A DNA stretch of 64,000 nt, taken from assembly GCF_002760435.1 (NCBI RefSeq), contig NZ_AUUU01000021.1:46093-110092 (forward strand), written 5' to 3'. Position 1 is the stretch's first letter; every line of letters starts with the position of its first letter. The DNA comes from Clostridium sp. LS (GTDB lineage Bacteria; Bacillota; Clostridia; Clostridiales; Clostridiaceae). Of this stretch, positions 34,253 to 41,680 are shown piece by piece. The position numbers were made by a program, and so were the translations under genes. Under the pieces are notes generated by a model. That model saw only the letters and a program-made list of their open reading frames with translations. It was not told the origin of the DNA and did not search any database.

Positions 34253-34420
34253 ATGGGAAATATAATTAAAATAAATATGTACGCAGAAATGAAAAGAAAA
34301 AAGAACGCTAAGTTAGATATAAAAACAATAGAAGATTTTATTATAGAATATAACAGATGGTTAAAGAAAAACAATAGTGAGGACAAGATAGAGACTTATG
34401 AAAAATTTTTACAAGTATAA
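34253..34420 (+). CDS. Small basic protein, copy B of a local two-member family
   Basis: A 55-residue protein with ATG start after AGAGGTGAGAGAA, stop TAA. It begins MGNIIKINMYAEMKRKKN and ends WLKKNNSEDKIETYEKF-L-Q-V. It is the paralogue of the protein at 31150: both have a K-I-N-x-Y-A-E opening, a central acidic helix with I-E-x-x-I and the same C-terminal motif. Predicted all-helical and cytoplasmic. No recognised family. The pair lies on both sides of the ArsC-like and deaminase-like genes. Confidence 0.8.
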   Translation: MGNIIKINMYAEMKRKKNAKLDIKTIEDFIIEYNRWLKKNNSEDKIETYEKFLQV

Positions 34421-34675
34421 ATATTTTTAGTGGTAAATTAAGTGAAAATACTTAGTTTACCTTTGCTTTTTCTACATAGATTATTGATGGTAAAAGTCTG
34501 CAAGGCATAGATTCACTAGTTACTGAAGTCTAATCCCTAAATTCATAAAATTATAAATAAGACTTCTAATCTCTATATTATAATATTCGTGAATTGACAT
34601 TTTAGGAATACTGTGTAAGTTTATGATATAATTTAACAAATAAGAAAATGTAATTATTGTAGGAGGAGAAGTTTT

Positions 34676-35098
34676 ATGGCTCATATAATTTTTTATACTA
34701 AACCAGGTTGTAAAGGTGGCGCGCGTCAAAAAGAATTGCTTTTATCATCAGGCCATACTGTAGAGGAACGTTCTATATTTGATAAAATATGGACCCCAGA
34801 AACATTAAAGCTTTATTTAGAAAAACTTGAACTTAAAGATTGGTATAACAAAAATGCTCCAGAAGTTAAAGCTGGAACGGTAATCCCCGGAGAATTATCT
34901 ATTGAAGATACCTTAGATCTGCTATGCAGTAAACCAATATTAATAAAGCGTCCCCTTATGGAAATTGAGAATCAGTTAATAGCTGGTTTTGATGTAGAAT
35001 TTCTAAAAGGAATAATAGAATTGAAAAATATTCCCCATGAGGATTTAACAGAATGTCAAATGAATTCCAATAATCATAAATGTGATTCAATTATTTAA
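34676..35098 (+). CDS. Nitrogenase-associated ArsC-like protein
   Basis: A 140-residue thioredoxin-fold protein resembling the nitrogenase-associated branch of the ArsC family, which occurs in nif clusters. It opens HIIFYTKPGCKGGARQKEL, with one cysteine in C-K-G-G-A-R-Q instead of C-x-x-C, then SGHTVEERSIFDKIWT, APEVKAGTVIPGELS, PILIKRPLMEIENQLIAGFD. The reaction is unknown. No nif gene is visible in this window, so the link to nitrogen fixation rests on family resemblance alone. TAGGAGGAGAAG precedes the start; a strong terminator follows. Confidence 0.75.
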   Translation: MAHIIFYTKPGCKGGARQKELLLSSGHTVEERSIFDKIWTPETLKLYLEKLELKDWYNKNAPEVKAGTVIPGELSIEDTLDLLCSKPILIKRPLMEIENQLIAGFDVEFLKGIIELKNIPHEDLTECQMNSNNHKCDSII

Positions 35099-35140
35099 TA
35101 AGGTAATGAGGAAGCAATAAGAATAATAGAATAAAAAAGT

Positions 35141-35175
35141 AAAAGTCCCTCTGAGGGTTTCAGAGGGACTTTTCA
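35141..35175 (+). terminator. Strong terminator
   Basis: AAAAGTCCCTCTGA (35141-35154) pairs perfectly with TCAGAGGGACTTTT (35160-35173) around a five-base loop, just after the nitrogenase-associated gene. Confidence 0.85.
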
Positions 35176-35245
35176 TGTAACAAATGATACAGCCAAATAT
35201 ATTACCAGAGTATTATACTAATAAAAAAGCGAGAGGTGATATAAT

Positions 35246-35416
35246 TTGGTAAATTTAGAAGAAACCGAGCAGGCGATTTATAGAATGAGAGAAGCGTTAC
35301 ATAAGATTATAGATAATGGAGAAAAACTAATAGATAAACAAGTAATTATAGCGAGTGAAAATTTAAACCATGTGCTGAATGAATATTACAAATTACTTAA
35401 GAAGAAGATAAAATAG
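35246..35416 (+). CDS. Spo0E-like aspartyl-phosphate phosphatase
   Basis: A 56-residue two-helix protein, TTG start after GCGAGAGGTGATATAA. The pattern fits Spo0E-family proteins: helix 1 IYRMREALHKIIDNGEKLID, then Q-V-I-I and the signature-like ASENLNHVLNEYYKLLK in place of S-Q-E-L-D-x-L-x-x-x-Y. These small proteins dephosphorylate Spo0A~P or related response regulators and delay sporulation. The consensus Q and D of SQELD are changed here (S-E-N-L-N), so activity may differ. A terminator follows. Confidence 0.75.
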   Translation: MVNLEETEQAIYRMREALHKIIDNGEKLIDKQVIIASENLNHVLNEYYKLLKKKIK

Positions 35417-35423
35417 TTGTCTT

Positions 35424-35453
35424 AAGAATCCTAGATATAGATAGGGTTCTTTT
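35424..35453 (+). terminator. Terminator after the Spo0E-like gene
   Basis: AAGAATCCTA (35424-35433) pairs with TAGGGTTCTT (35442-35451, one G-U pair), followed by TTATT. Confidence 0.65.
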
Positions 35454-35671
35454 ATTATAATATATTAAATTGAAAGGTAGTATGTTATAAAGATTTTGTT
35501 ATTACTCATGAACTTCAAAAATATTAAAACATAGGTATTCGATTAATTATAGATATAAAGGCTGTAATCTTAATTTTTTTGTAATAGTTTCTTAAAAGAA
35601 GGTTAATATATTTGCCAAAAAGTTGTCAAGAATTAATAGTAAGATATTTATTGGAAAGGGGAACGAAAATT

Positions 35672-35932
35672 ATGGCAAAAGAAAGTTATGATTTAAAAAT
35701 AAGAGAATCGGTCACAAGTGAAGATAAACAAATACTGAAAAGAGCATTAGATGGTATAAATGGATGGAACTTTAACCCAATAGCAGTAGTTACTAATGGA
35801 GAAGAGGATTATTATTTTATATGTAAGGTAAAATCAGTGATAAAAAATCTGCAAATGAAGATGGCTAAGGTTTATATAAAAATTCAAAAAGATAATGAAC
35901 CTAGGTTATTATCTATAGAAGAAATAAGTTAA
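35672..35932 (+). CDS. Small protein of unknown function
   Basis: An 86-residue cytoplasmic protein. Start 35672 is set by GGAAAGGGGAACG; the frame is open further upstream to 35612 but without a matching site. It reads as a small alpha-beta protein (ESYDLKIRESVTSEDKQILK, WNFNPIAVVTNGEEDYYFIC, KMAKVYIKIQKDNEPRLLSI). No known motif is recognised. Its stop is followed by the remnant of a third small-protein copy and a terminator. Confidence 0.65.
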   Translation: MAKESYDLKIRESVTSEDKQILKRALDGINGWNFNPIAVVTNGEEDYYFICKVKSVIKNLQMKMAKVYIKIQKDNEPRLLSIEEIS

Positions 35933-35955
35933 AAGCGTACTACATTTAATGCTAG

Positions 35956-36011
35956 TAAGGAAAATTGGAGAGGATAAAATAGAATAACATGAAAACATTT
36001 TATGGGAATAA
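35956..36011 (+). pseudogene. Decayed third copy of the small basic protein gene (3' end only)
   Basis: In the frame K-I-G-E-D-K-I-E-stop-H-E-N-I-L-W-E-stop the stretch matches the shared C-terminus of the proteins at 31150 and 34253 (N-N-x-E-D-K-I-E-x-Y-E-K-F-L), with a stop in place of the S/T codon and an upstream shift. The nucleotide match starts near 35956 (AAGGAAAA). No N-terminal part is seen. Confidence 0.5.
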
Positions 36012-36018
36012 TTTATAA

Positions 36019-36057
36019 AAAACAGTAGTGAGGGAAAGATAACTACTGTTTTTATTT
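36019..36057 (+). terminator. Terminator
   Basis: AACAGTAGT (36021-36029) pairs with ACTACTGTT (36042-36050), followed by TTTATTTT. Confidence 0.75.
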
Positions 36058-36154
36058 TGTGATTAAATTAAGGTAATTTTAAGGTGTTATAATTCAAAAC
36101 TTGTATTATTATGTGGTAAAATATAGATATATTATAATAGGAGGCTTTAGTAGA

Positions 36155-37189
36155 ATGAAAAGAAATAAAATATTTCTAAGTTTACTTAGCTTATTAATTG
36201 TTGCAAACAGTGTTTTGGTTGGCACAGTTAATGCAAGTGCAGCTACATTAGATCAAAGCACAACTAAAGAAAAAAATAGAGCATATGTATATAATCCAGA
36301 GCTTCAAATTGATTTAAAAGTAAGACTCGCTCCAAGTTTGGATGGGACTGTAGAGGGTTATTTATATAATTTTGAAAATGTTCAAATATTAGATACTATA
36401 AATGCTAATGGTTCTGCATGGGATAAGATTATCTATAATAATAATATTGCCTATGTGAGTGATGCATACATACAGCATTATGTGTCTCCAAGTGATGATG
36501 TAGTTAATGTTGCAGAAAATATTAGTAAGCATTTTGAAGTTGGAAATTCTAATCAAATTGCAGGAAATTTTGATGGGCAAGGTTTATCATTAGGGTATCT
36601 TCAATGGTGCATAGGTCAAGGAACTTTGCAGCCACTTCTTAATAGAATGGATAGGGAATATAATTCTGAAATGAGAAGTATTTTTGGAAGTGACTATGAT
36701 AGTATTCATAAAATGCTGCTTGATAATAAAGAAAATCAACTTATATGGGCTAAGTCTATAAATGATTCTGCAAATACAATTATGCAGCCTTGGTATTCCC
36801 AGTTTGTTAATTTATGTAATAGTCCACACTTTATAAGTATTGAAAGTGATGCTGAAGCATATAAAGTTGGACAAGCGATGCTTATTTGTAATAAGTACAA
36901 TTTAAAAACAGTGAGGGGCTTTGCTTTAGCTTTTGATATAGCAGTTCAGAATGGAAGTGTTAGTCCAGAGGCGGCTAAAATAATTGATGCTGATATTGTA
37001 CAAAAGCCTAATATGCCTGAAAAAGATTTGCTAAAGGTAATTGCTAATGCTGTAGCAGATACTTCAGCTAGTATTCCTGAGGATATCCGATTACGAAAAA
37101 TGGCTATGGTAAATGGTAATGGAGCTGTTCATGGGGTTATATTAGATTTAGATAAAAACTACGGATTAAGTGATAGTACCTGGAGGTAA
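36155..37189 (+). CDS. Secreted SH3-like plus lysozyme-like-fold protein
   Basis: A 344-residue exported protein. Start 36155 follows ATAGGAGGCTTTAG. The signal peptide (IFLSLLSLLIVANSVLVG..NASA) is cleaved near residue 30. Residues of about 35-105 look like a bacterial SH3 domain (YNPELQIDLKVRLAPSLDGT, WDKIIYNNNIAYVSDAYIQ). The C-terminal 230 residues carry a possible catalytic FEVGNSNQIAGNFDGQGLSL then GYLQWCIGQGTLQPLL, the E plus G-x-S-x-G-x-x-Q pattern of lysozyme-like and chitosanase-like folds. It may cleave peptidoglycan or chitosan-like polymers outside the cell. The reaction is not certain. Terminator at 37206. Confidence 0.7.
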   Translation: MKRNKIFLSLLSLLIVANSVLVGTVNASAATLDQSTTKEKNRAYVYNPELQIDLKVRLAPSLDGTVEGYLYNFENVQILDTINANGSAWDKIIYNNNIAYVSDAYIQHYVSPSDDVVNVAENISKHFEVGNSNQIAGNFDGQGLSLGYLQWCIGQGTLQPLLNRMDREYNSEMRSIFGSDYDSIHKMLLDNKENQLIWAKSINDSANTIMQPWYSQFVNLCNSPHFISIESDAEAYKVGQAMLICNKYNLKTVRGFALAFDIAVQNGSVSPEAAKIIDADIVQKPNMPEKDLLKVIANAVADTSASIPEDIRLRKMAMVNGNGAVHGVILDLDKNYGLSDSTWR

Positions 37190-37205
37190 GATACTTAGTA
37201 AATGT

Positions 37206-37245
37206 AAGGAGCATATCATGTTTGATACAGCTCCTTTATTTTTAT
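37206..37245 (+). terminator. Terminator after the lysozyme-like gene
   Basis: AAGGAGC (37206-37212) pairs with GCTCCTT (37230-37236), TATCA with TGATA inside, then TATTTTTATTT. Confidence 0.75.
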
Positions 37246-37390
37246 TTCATAAATTATGATTAATTTACATATTTATCTACAAAATTAATTAGTATATAAT
37301 TATATAAAGTGAATTATTTAATAAAATTGGCGGTAAACAAAATTATACGGAGGTATGATGCAAATAGAAAGTTGAAAGGTGATGTGTTGC

Positions 37391-38311
37391 TTGGAAATTG
37401 AGAAAAATGAGGAATTAGCAAGGCATTATATGCGAATAGATAAATGTGAAAAGGCACTTATGGAAATTGATAAATTACTTTCAAAGAAGCCTCAAAACGG
37501 GTATTATTTATATTTACGTGCAAGCTGTCTTAACGATCTTAATAGGTATAATGAAGCACTTGTAGAAATAAAAAATGCATTGAATGAAGGTTATTCTATA
37601 GAAAATTGTAATAGTATTATGGGAATAATTTATTGGAATAAAGGTAATTACTCTGAAGCTAAAAAATGCTTTGAAGAAGTATTAAGACTTAATTCTAATA
37701 ATGCTTTAGCCTTAGCCAGATCTGGTTATATGCAGCATAAATTAAATAGTAAGATAGACTGTGAACAGATTATGGAAGATGCATATAGATTAGCACCTAC
37801 TAATACAAAAGTACTTCATGTGGTTTTTAATTATTATAAAGATAAAAAAGATAATAAAAAGTTGAAAGAAATTTTAGAAAAATATTTAGAGCATAGTGAT
37901 AATGAGTTTGATAAACTAGTAAAGCTTGGAGATTATGAATTTTCTATAAAAAAATATAAAAAAGCGAAGGAATATTATAAACAAGCATTTTTACTTGATC
38001 CAAACAAAAAATATCTTCATAAAAAAATTACACTGATTGATTTAAGATATTTCACACTTGGGTTGCCAGCCAATAAAGTTGGGAAAGTTTTAAGGTATTT
38101 ATTTTTGGGATTGTTTATTATAACGATGATATATGCTATTGTTGATTCTAATTTTCACTTTAATAATATTATAGATGCAGATATTGTATTTAAAATTCTT
38201 TACATGTTGGTTGGATTGTTTATAATTTTAGGGTATTTATTGAGGTTTTATGTTTCTATTTATAATAAGATTTATAAATTTGTGATGAAAAGGAGAGGAT
38301 TGGATGAATAA
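37391..38311 (+). CDS. TPR-repeat protein with C-terminal membrane anchor
   Basis: A 306-residue protein with at least four tetratricopeptide-like repeats (about 20-200: GYYLYLRASCLNDLNRYNEA, IMGIIYWNKGNYSEAKKCFE, KLGDYEFSIKKYKKAKEYYK) and two C-terminal membrane helices (LFLGLFIITMIYAIVD and ILYMLVGLFIILGYLLRFYV). TTG at 37391 is taken as start because AAAGGTGA lies eight bases before it; GTG/ATG at 37379-37384 overlap that site. A strong CGGAGG followed by a six-codon frame (ATGATGCAAATAGAAAGTTGA, ending near 37374) lies just upstream and could act as a leader for translational coupling. It overlaps the AAA+ gene by eight bases, so the products probably act together. Confidence 0.75.
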   Translation: MEIEKNEELARHYMRIDKCEKALMEIDKLLSKKPQNGYYLYLRASCLNDLNRYNEALVEIKNALNEGYSIENCNSIMGIIYWNKGNYSEAKKCFEEVLRLNSNNALALARSGYMQHKLNSKIDCEQIMEDAYRLAPTNTKVLHVVFNYYKDKKDNKKLKEILEKYLEHSDNEFDKLVKLGDYEFSIKKYKKAKEYYKQAFLLDPNKKYLHKKITLIDLRYFTLGLPANKVGKVLRYLFLGLFIITMIYAIVDSNFHFNNIIDADIVFKILYMLVGLFIILGYLLRFYVSIYNKIYKFVMKRRGLDE

Positions 38312-39545
38312 AATAGATTTAATTAAAAAAATAGTTGAAGCCAATAAAGAAGATGCAAGTTCATGGTATCTTTTGGGGATAGAATACAAAGAGGTTGGAC
38401 AAGTCAAAGAAGCTCTCTCTGCTTTTACGGAAGCTCTTAAATATTGTACTGATGAGATAAAAATAAAAATAATAGATGAACTTAGTTCGCTAAAAATAGG
38501 AGATTCTGTTGAAATAAAGGGTACTTCAAAAATTGATGATTCTATAAGGGTAGAAGAAACACAAAATCAAGAGGGAGAAAATGAACCAAAGTCACCAAAA
38601 CTTGAGCTCGTAAAATTGCAAAGTGAAGAAAATGTGGGAAATAATATTATTTCATTTGAAGCAAAGAAAACTTTAAATAATAATGAAAATGTCACTTTTG
38701 ATGATGTTGGAGGACTTAGTGAAGTAAAAAAGGCTATTTCAATGAAAATAATTAAGCCTTTTGAAAATCCGGGTTTATTTTCGATGTTTAATAAGAAAAT
38801 AGGGGGTGGAGTTTTGCTTTTTGGACCTCCAGGCTGTGGAAAAACTTTTATTGCAAAAGCAACGGCAGGAGAATGTAAAGCTAAATTTATTAATGTACAT
38901 ATAACAGATATCTTGGATAAATTTATTGGAGAAAGTGAGAAAAATATAAGATTAATGTTTGAAGAAGCTAAGATGAAAAAGCCGTGTGTCTTATTTTTTG
39001 ATGAAATTGATACTTTAGGTTATAGCAGGCTTAAATTATCTTCACAATATCTTAGGGGAGTAATAGATCAATTCTTGTGTGAAATGGATGGATTGGATTC
39101 ATCAAAAGATAAAGTTATGATAATGGGGGCCACTAATACACCATGGGATATAGATGCTGCTTTTAAAAGACCAGGAAGATTCGATAGAGTAATATTTGTT
39201 GAACCACCAGATAAAGAGGCAAGAAAAGTTATTTTTAAACTTAAACTTGAAGGAAAACCAATAGAGGATATTGATTATAATGTACTTGCTCAAGGGACAG
39301 AATTATATTCGGGTGCCGATATTGAAAATGTTGTTGATATGGCAGCAGAAAAAGTTATTGATGAAATAATGGAAAGTGGAATAGAAAGAAAAATAACTCA
39401 AAAAGATTTAATAAGCGCAATCAAACAAACACATCCATCTACAATAGAATGGCTGAAAACAGTTAAAAATTACATTACGTATTCAAATCAAAGCGGTTTT
39501 TATGATGATGTAAAGAAATATATTTCATCAGTTAAGAATATATAA
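38304..39545 (+). CDS. AAA+ ATPase with N-terminal TPR (FtsH/Cdc48-like module)
   Basis: A 413-residue protein. Residues 1-55 form a TPR (SWYLLGIEYKEVGQVKEALS), then a charged linker, then an AAA module from about 130: VTFDDVGGLSEVKKAI, Walker A GPPGCGKTF, Walker B CVLFFDEIDTLG, sensor/second region of homology MIMGATNTPWDIDAAFKRPG, arginine finger in RPGRFDRVIF, and the lid SGADIENVVDMAAEKVIDEI. It has no protease domain, so it is not FtsH. It belongs to the classic AAA clade that unfolds or disassembles protein complexes. The overlapping TPR-membrane gene suggests a membrane-anchored partner. Confidence 0.85.
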   Translation: MNKIDLIKKIVEANKEDASSWYLLGIEYKEVGQVKEALSAFTEALKYCTDEIKIKIIDELSSLKIGDSVEIKGTSKIDDSIRVEETQNQEGENEPKSPKLELVKLQSEENVGNNIISFEAKKTLNNNENVTFDDVGGLSEVKKAISMKIIKPFENPGLFSMFNKKIGGGVLLFGPPGCGKTFIAKATAGECKAKFINVHITDILDKFIGESEKNIRLMFEEAKMKKPCVLFFDEIDTLGYSRLKLSSQYLRGVIDQFLCEMDGLDSSKDKVMIMGATNTPWDIDAAFKRPGRFDRVIFVEPPDKEARKVIFKLKLEGKPIEDIDYNVLAQGTELYSGADIENVVDMAAEKVIDEIMESGIERKITQKDLISAIKQTHPSTIEWLKTVKNYITYSNQSGFYDDVKKYISSVKNI

Positions 39546-39687
39546 ATTATAAATAACCACAAAATATAATATTTAGTAATCTTGAAACAAGATAAATATG
39601 ATATTTAGTAAGTTAAATCCAATAGATGAAATTTTTATATTAAACTTTATTGAATAAGAAGAAGTTTTAAGAAAAATGGGGTATAAA

Positions 39688-40083
39688 ATGCAAAAAGATA
39701 AAGTATTAACATTTACGAAGGTTCTTTGTATTTCAGTTGTAATTGGAGCAATAATTTCACTTTTTATTGTTTTGAAGGATATAGACAATAGTATTGCACT
39801 AAGTTTCTTGAAGGCGTATGTATTTTTAGTGTTTTTTATAAATGTATATATTCCGATAATTACTATTTATAATATGAGGAAGTTAAAATGGAATGAAATA
39901 AAAAATAGATTATTTAGGTTTATTACTATATTGATTATATTTAGTGTATTAAGTATTTACCGTTATTATACTAAATCACTAAGTTTAGATACTGAGTTAT
40001 TTAAAGAATTAATTTTTCCTTTAGTTTTATCATTCTACATTACTTTTTTTGATATAGTCTTTTTAAGACGTAGAAAAAATTAG
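39688..40083 (+). CDS. Small membrane protein of unknown function
   Basis: A 131-residue protein with four hydrophobic segments (VLCISVVIGAIISLFIVL, FLKAYVFLVFFINVYIPII, LFRFITILIIFSVLSIY, ELIFPLVLSFYITFFDIVFL). Start 39688 follows GGGGT; an in-frame ATG at 39676 is also possible. No family is recognised. It lies 140 bases after the AAA+ gene on the same strand and may belong to the same group. Confidence 0.6.
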   Translation: MQKDKVLTFTKVLCISVVIGAIISLFIVLKDIDNSIALSFLKAYVFLVFFINVYIPIITIYNMRKLKWNEIKNRLFRFITILIIFSVLSIYRYYTKSLSLDTELFKELIFPLVLSFYITFFDIVFLRRRKN

Positions 40084-40201
40084 TTAGTTTAAATGAAGCT
40101 GAATATTTATAATAGGTTTAATTAAAAAATGAAATAATGTAATATTACAATTTAATACTGATAATACTATTACTACTTAGAAGTGAAAGAGAGGGTTTTT
40201 A

Positions 40202-41251
40202 ATGAAAACACTTAGAAGGATAATAGTAATTTTAGAGATTGTAATTATTATGTTTTCAACAATATTAATGGATAACAATATAAAAGTTAATGCTAAAACA
40301 AATCAATTTAGAGAAAGACCTGTATCTGTAGATGTGGTGTTATATAACTTTGAAGATAAATTCATTTCTTTAGTTAGGCAAAGTTTAGAGGAGATTCAAA
40401 AACAAAATCCGGGAAAAGTCGAATTTAAATTTTTTGATGGAAAAGGAAACCAAGCAATACAAAGTGAAGTTATTGATAACATCATTAGAAATGAGAGAGT
40501 AGATTTTTTGTTGGTAAACTTAGTTAATACTCAGGCTACAAAAGAAGTTATTGATATGGTGAAGAGTAAGGATATTCCAGTAGTTTTTTTTAATAGGGAG
40601 CCAGTTGCAATAGATCCCATAAAAGCATATAAAAAATCTTATTATGTAGGTACAAATGCAAAAGAAGCAGGTTCACTGCAGGGAGAAATCTTAATAAACT
40701 TATGGAACAATGATAGAAGTTTTATTGATAAGAATAATGATGGAATTTTGCAATATATTATGCTGCAAGGAGAACGTAGCAGTATAGAAGCTCAGGAAAG
40801 AACACAATACTCTATTTTATCACTTAATAAGGCAGGAATAAAAACTGAGCAGCTTGCATTAAATGTTAGCAATTGGAGACGTGACATGGCTAGAGATGCT
40901 ATAAATTCATTATTTTTGCAATACAGCACAAGGATAGAAGCAATAATTGCTAACAATGACGAAATGGCAATAGGTGCTATTGAAGCCCTACAAAGTCATG
41001 GGTATAATATGGGAGACAAAACAAAAACCATACCTGTTGTTGGTGTGGATGCAACAGAGGAAGCTCAAGAGCTAATAAAGAAAGGATATATGGCAGGTTC
41101 TGTTATACAAAATCCAGCTGAAATGGCACAAGCTATTTACGCAATAGGATTAAATTTATTTCAAGGAAATGACCCTCTTTATAATACCCAATATAAATCA
41201 GATGAGACAGGAGTTGCTATTCGGTTACCCTACAAGAGGTATATAGCTTAA
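40202..41251 (+). CDS. MglB-like sugar-binding protein, no adjacent transporter
   Basis: A 349-residue type 1 periplasmic-binding protein like the galactose/glucose-binding protein. A single N-terminal hydrophobic segment (IIVILEIVIIMFSTILM) lacks a lipobox cysteine, so it is secreted or membrane-anchored. Seen: VDVVLYNFEDKFISLVRQ, FNREPVAID, the calcium-loop-like DKNNDGILQYIMLQGE, AIIANNDEMAIGAIEALQ and VVGVDATEEAQELI. No permease or ATPase is beside it. Such orphan binding proteins in clostridia often act as sugar sensors for two-component or chemotaxis systems, or serve a transporter elsewhere. AGAGAGGGTTTTT precedes the start. Confidence 0.82.
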   Translation: MKTLRRIIVILEIVIIMFSTILMDNNIKVNAKTNQFRERPVSVDVVLYNFEDKFISLVRQSLEEIQKQNPGKVEFKFFDGKGNQAIQSEVIDNIIRNERVDFLLVNLVNTQATKEVIDMVKSKDIPVVFFNREPVAIDPIKAYKKSYYVGTNAKEAGSLQGEILINLWNNDRSFIDKNNDGILQYIMLQGERSSIEAQERTQYSILSLNKAGIKTEQLALNVSNWRRDMARDAINSLFLQYSTRIEAIIANNDEMAIGAIEALQSHGYNMGDKTKTIPVVGVDATEEAQELIKKGYMAGSVIQNPAEMAQAIYAIGLNLFQGNDPLYNTQYKSDETGVAIRLPYKRYIA

Positions 41252-41305
41252 TAATAAAGTTGAAACATATAATAAAATTAATATTTTTTTTAATAATCAT
41301 TGTCC

Positions 41306-41334
41306 TTGATTTTATTTCGATTTAATGATAATAT
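41306..41334 (+). promoter_or_regulatory. Promoter of the riboswitch leader
   Basis: TTGATT (41306-41311), exactly 17 bases, TAATAT (41329-41334). Transcription would begin near 41341, about 35 bases before the c-di-GMP-II aptamer. Confidence 0.6.
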
Positions 41335-41375
41335 TTCATATATATCAAAAAATAATATTTAAAGTAAAATATTTG

Positions 41376-41490
41376 AATTGGAAGCTGTGAAAAATTCTCT
41401 TTATTTGGGCACTTTGAGAATTTAGAGCTAATTGTGCAACCGACCAGTTAAAACTAATCAGAGCGTAGATTAGTTTTAATTGGTTTTTTT
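41376..41490 (+). promoter_or_regulatory. c-di-GMP-II riboswitch with terminator platform
   Basis: The text TTTGGGCACTT (41404-41414) and GTGCAACCGACC (41434-41445) matches the conserved core of the c-di-GMP-II class as I recall it from C. acetobutylicum. GCAC (41409-41412) pairs with GTGC (41434-41437) as the pseudoknot. P1 is AATTGG (41376-41381) with CCAGTT (41444-41449, one G-U pair). The 3' side of P1 is also the start of a long terminator arm: CCAGTTAAAACTAATC (41444-41459) with GATTAGTTTTAATTGG (41468-41483), one G-U pair, followed by seven T. Ligand binding would hold P1 and prevent the terminator, so the simplest reading is an ON switch for the EAL-HDOD gene. Confidence 0.85.
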
Positions 41491-41680
41491 ATACCAGAAT
41501 TTAGGTATATAGATATAATGCAATTTAATTTATAACAATGTATACAAGTATAGATAAAACTTAAAAGTGTATTAACAATGAAGAGATTTTTATTTCCTAG
41601 AAGTAAAAGACATTCTATGATGACGCTTGTAAGGAGAAGTAAAGGGATCAACTAAATATTAATGAAAGGAATGATTTGTT

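Noticed and set aside
41578..41655. A 25-residue basic peptide frame between the riboswitch terminator and the EAL-HDOD gene
   Set aside because: No ribosome site upstream and no sign of conservation can be seen; kept only as a note.
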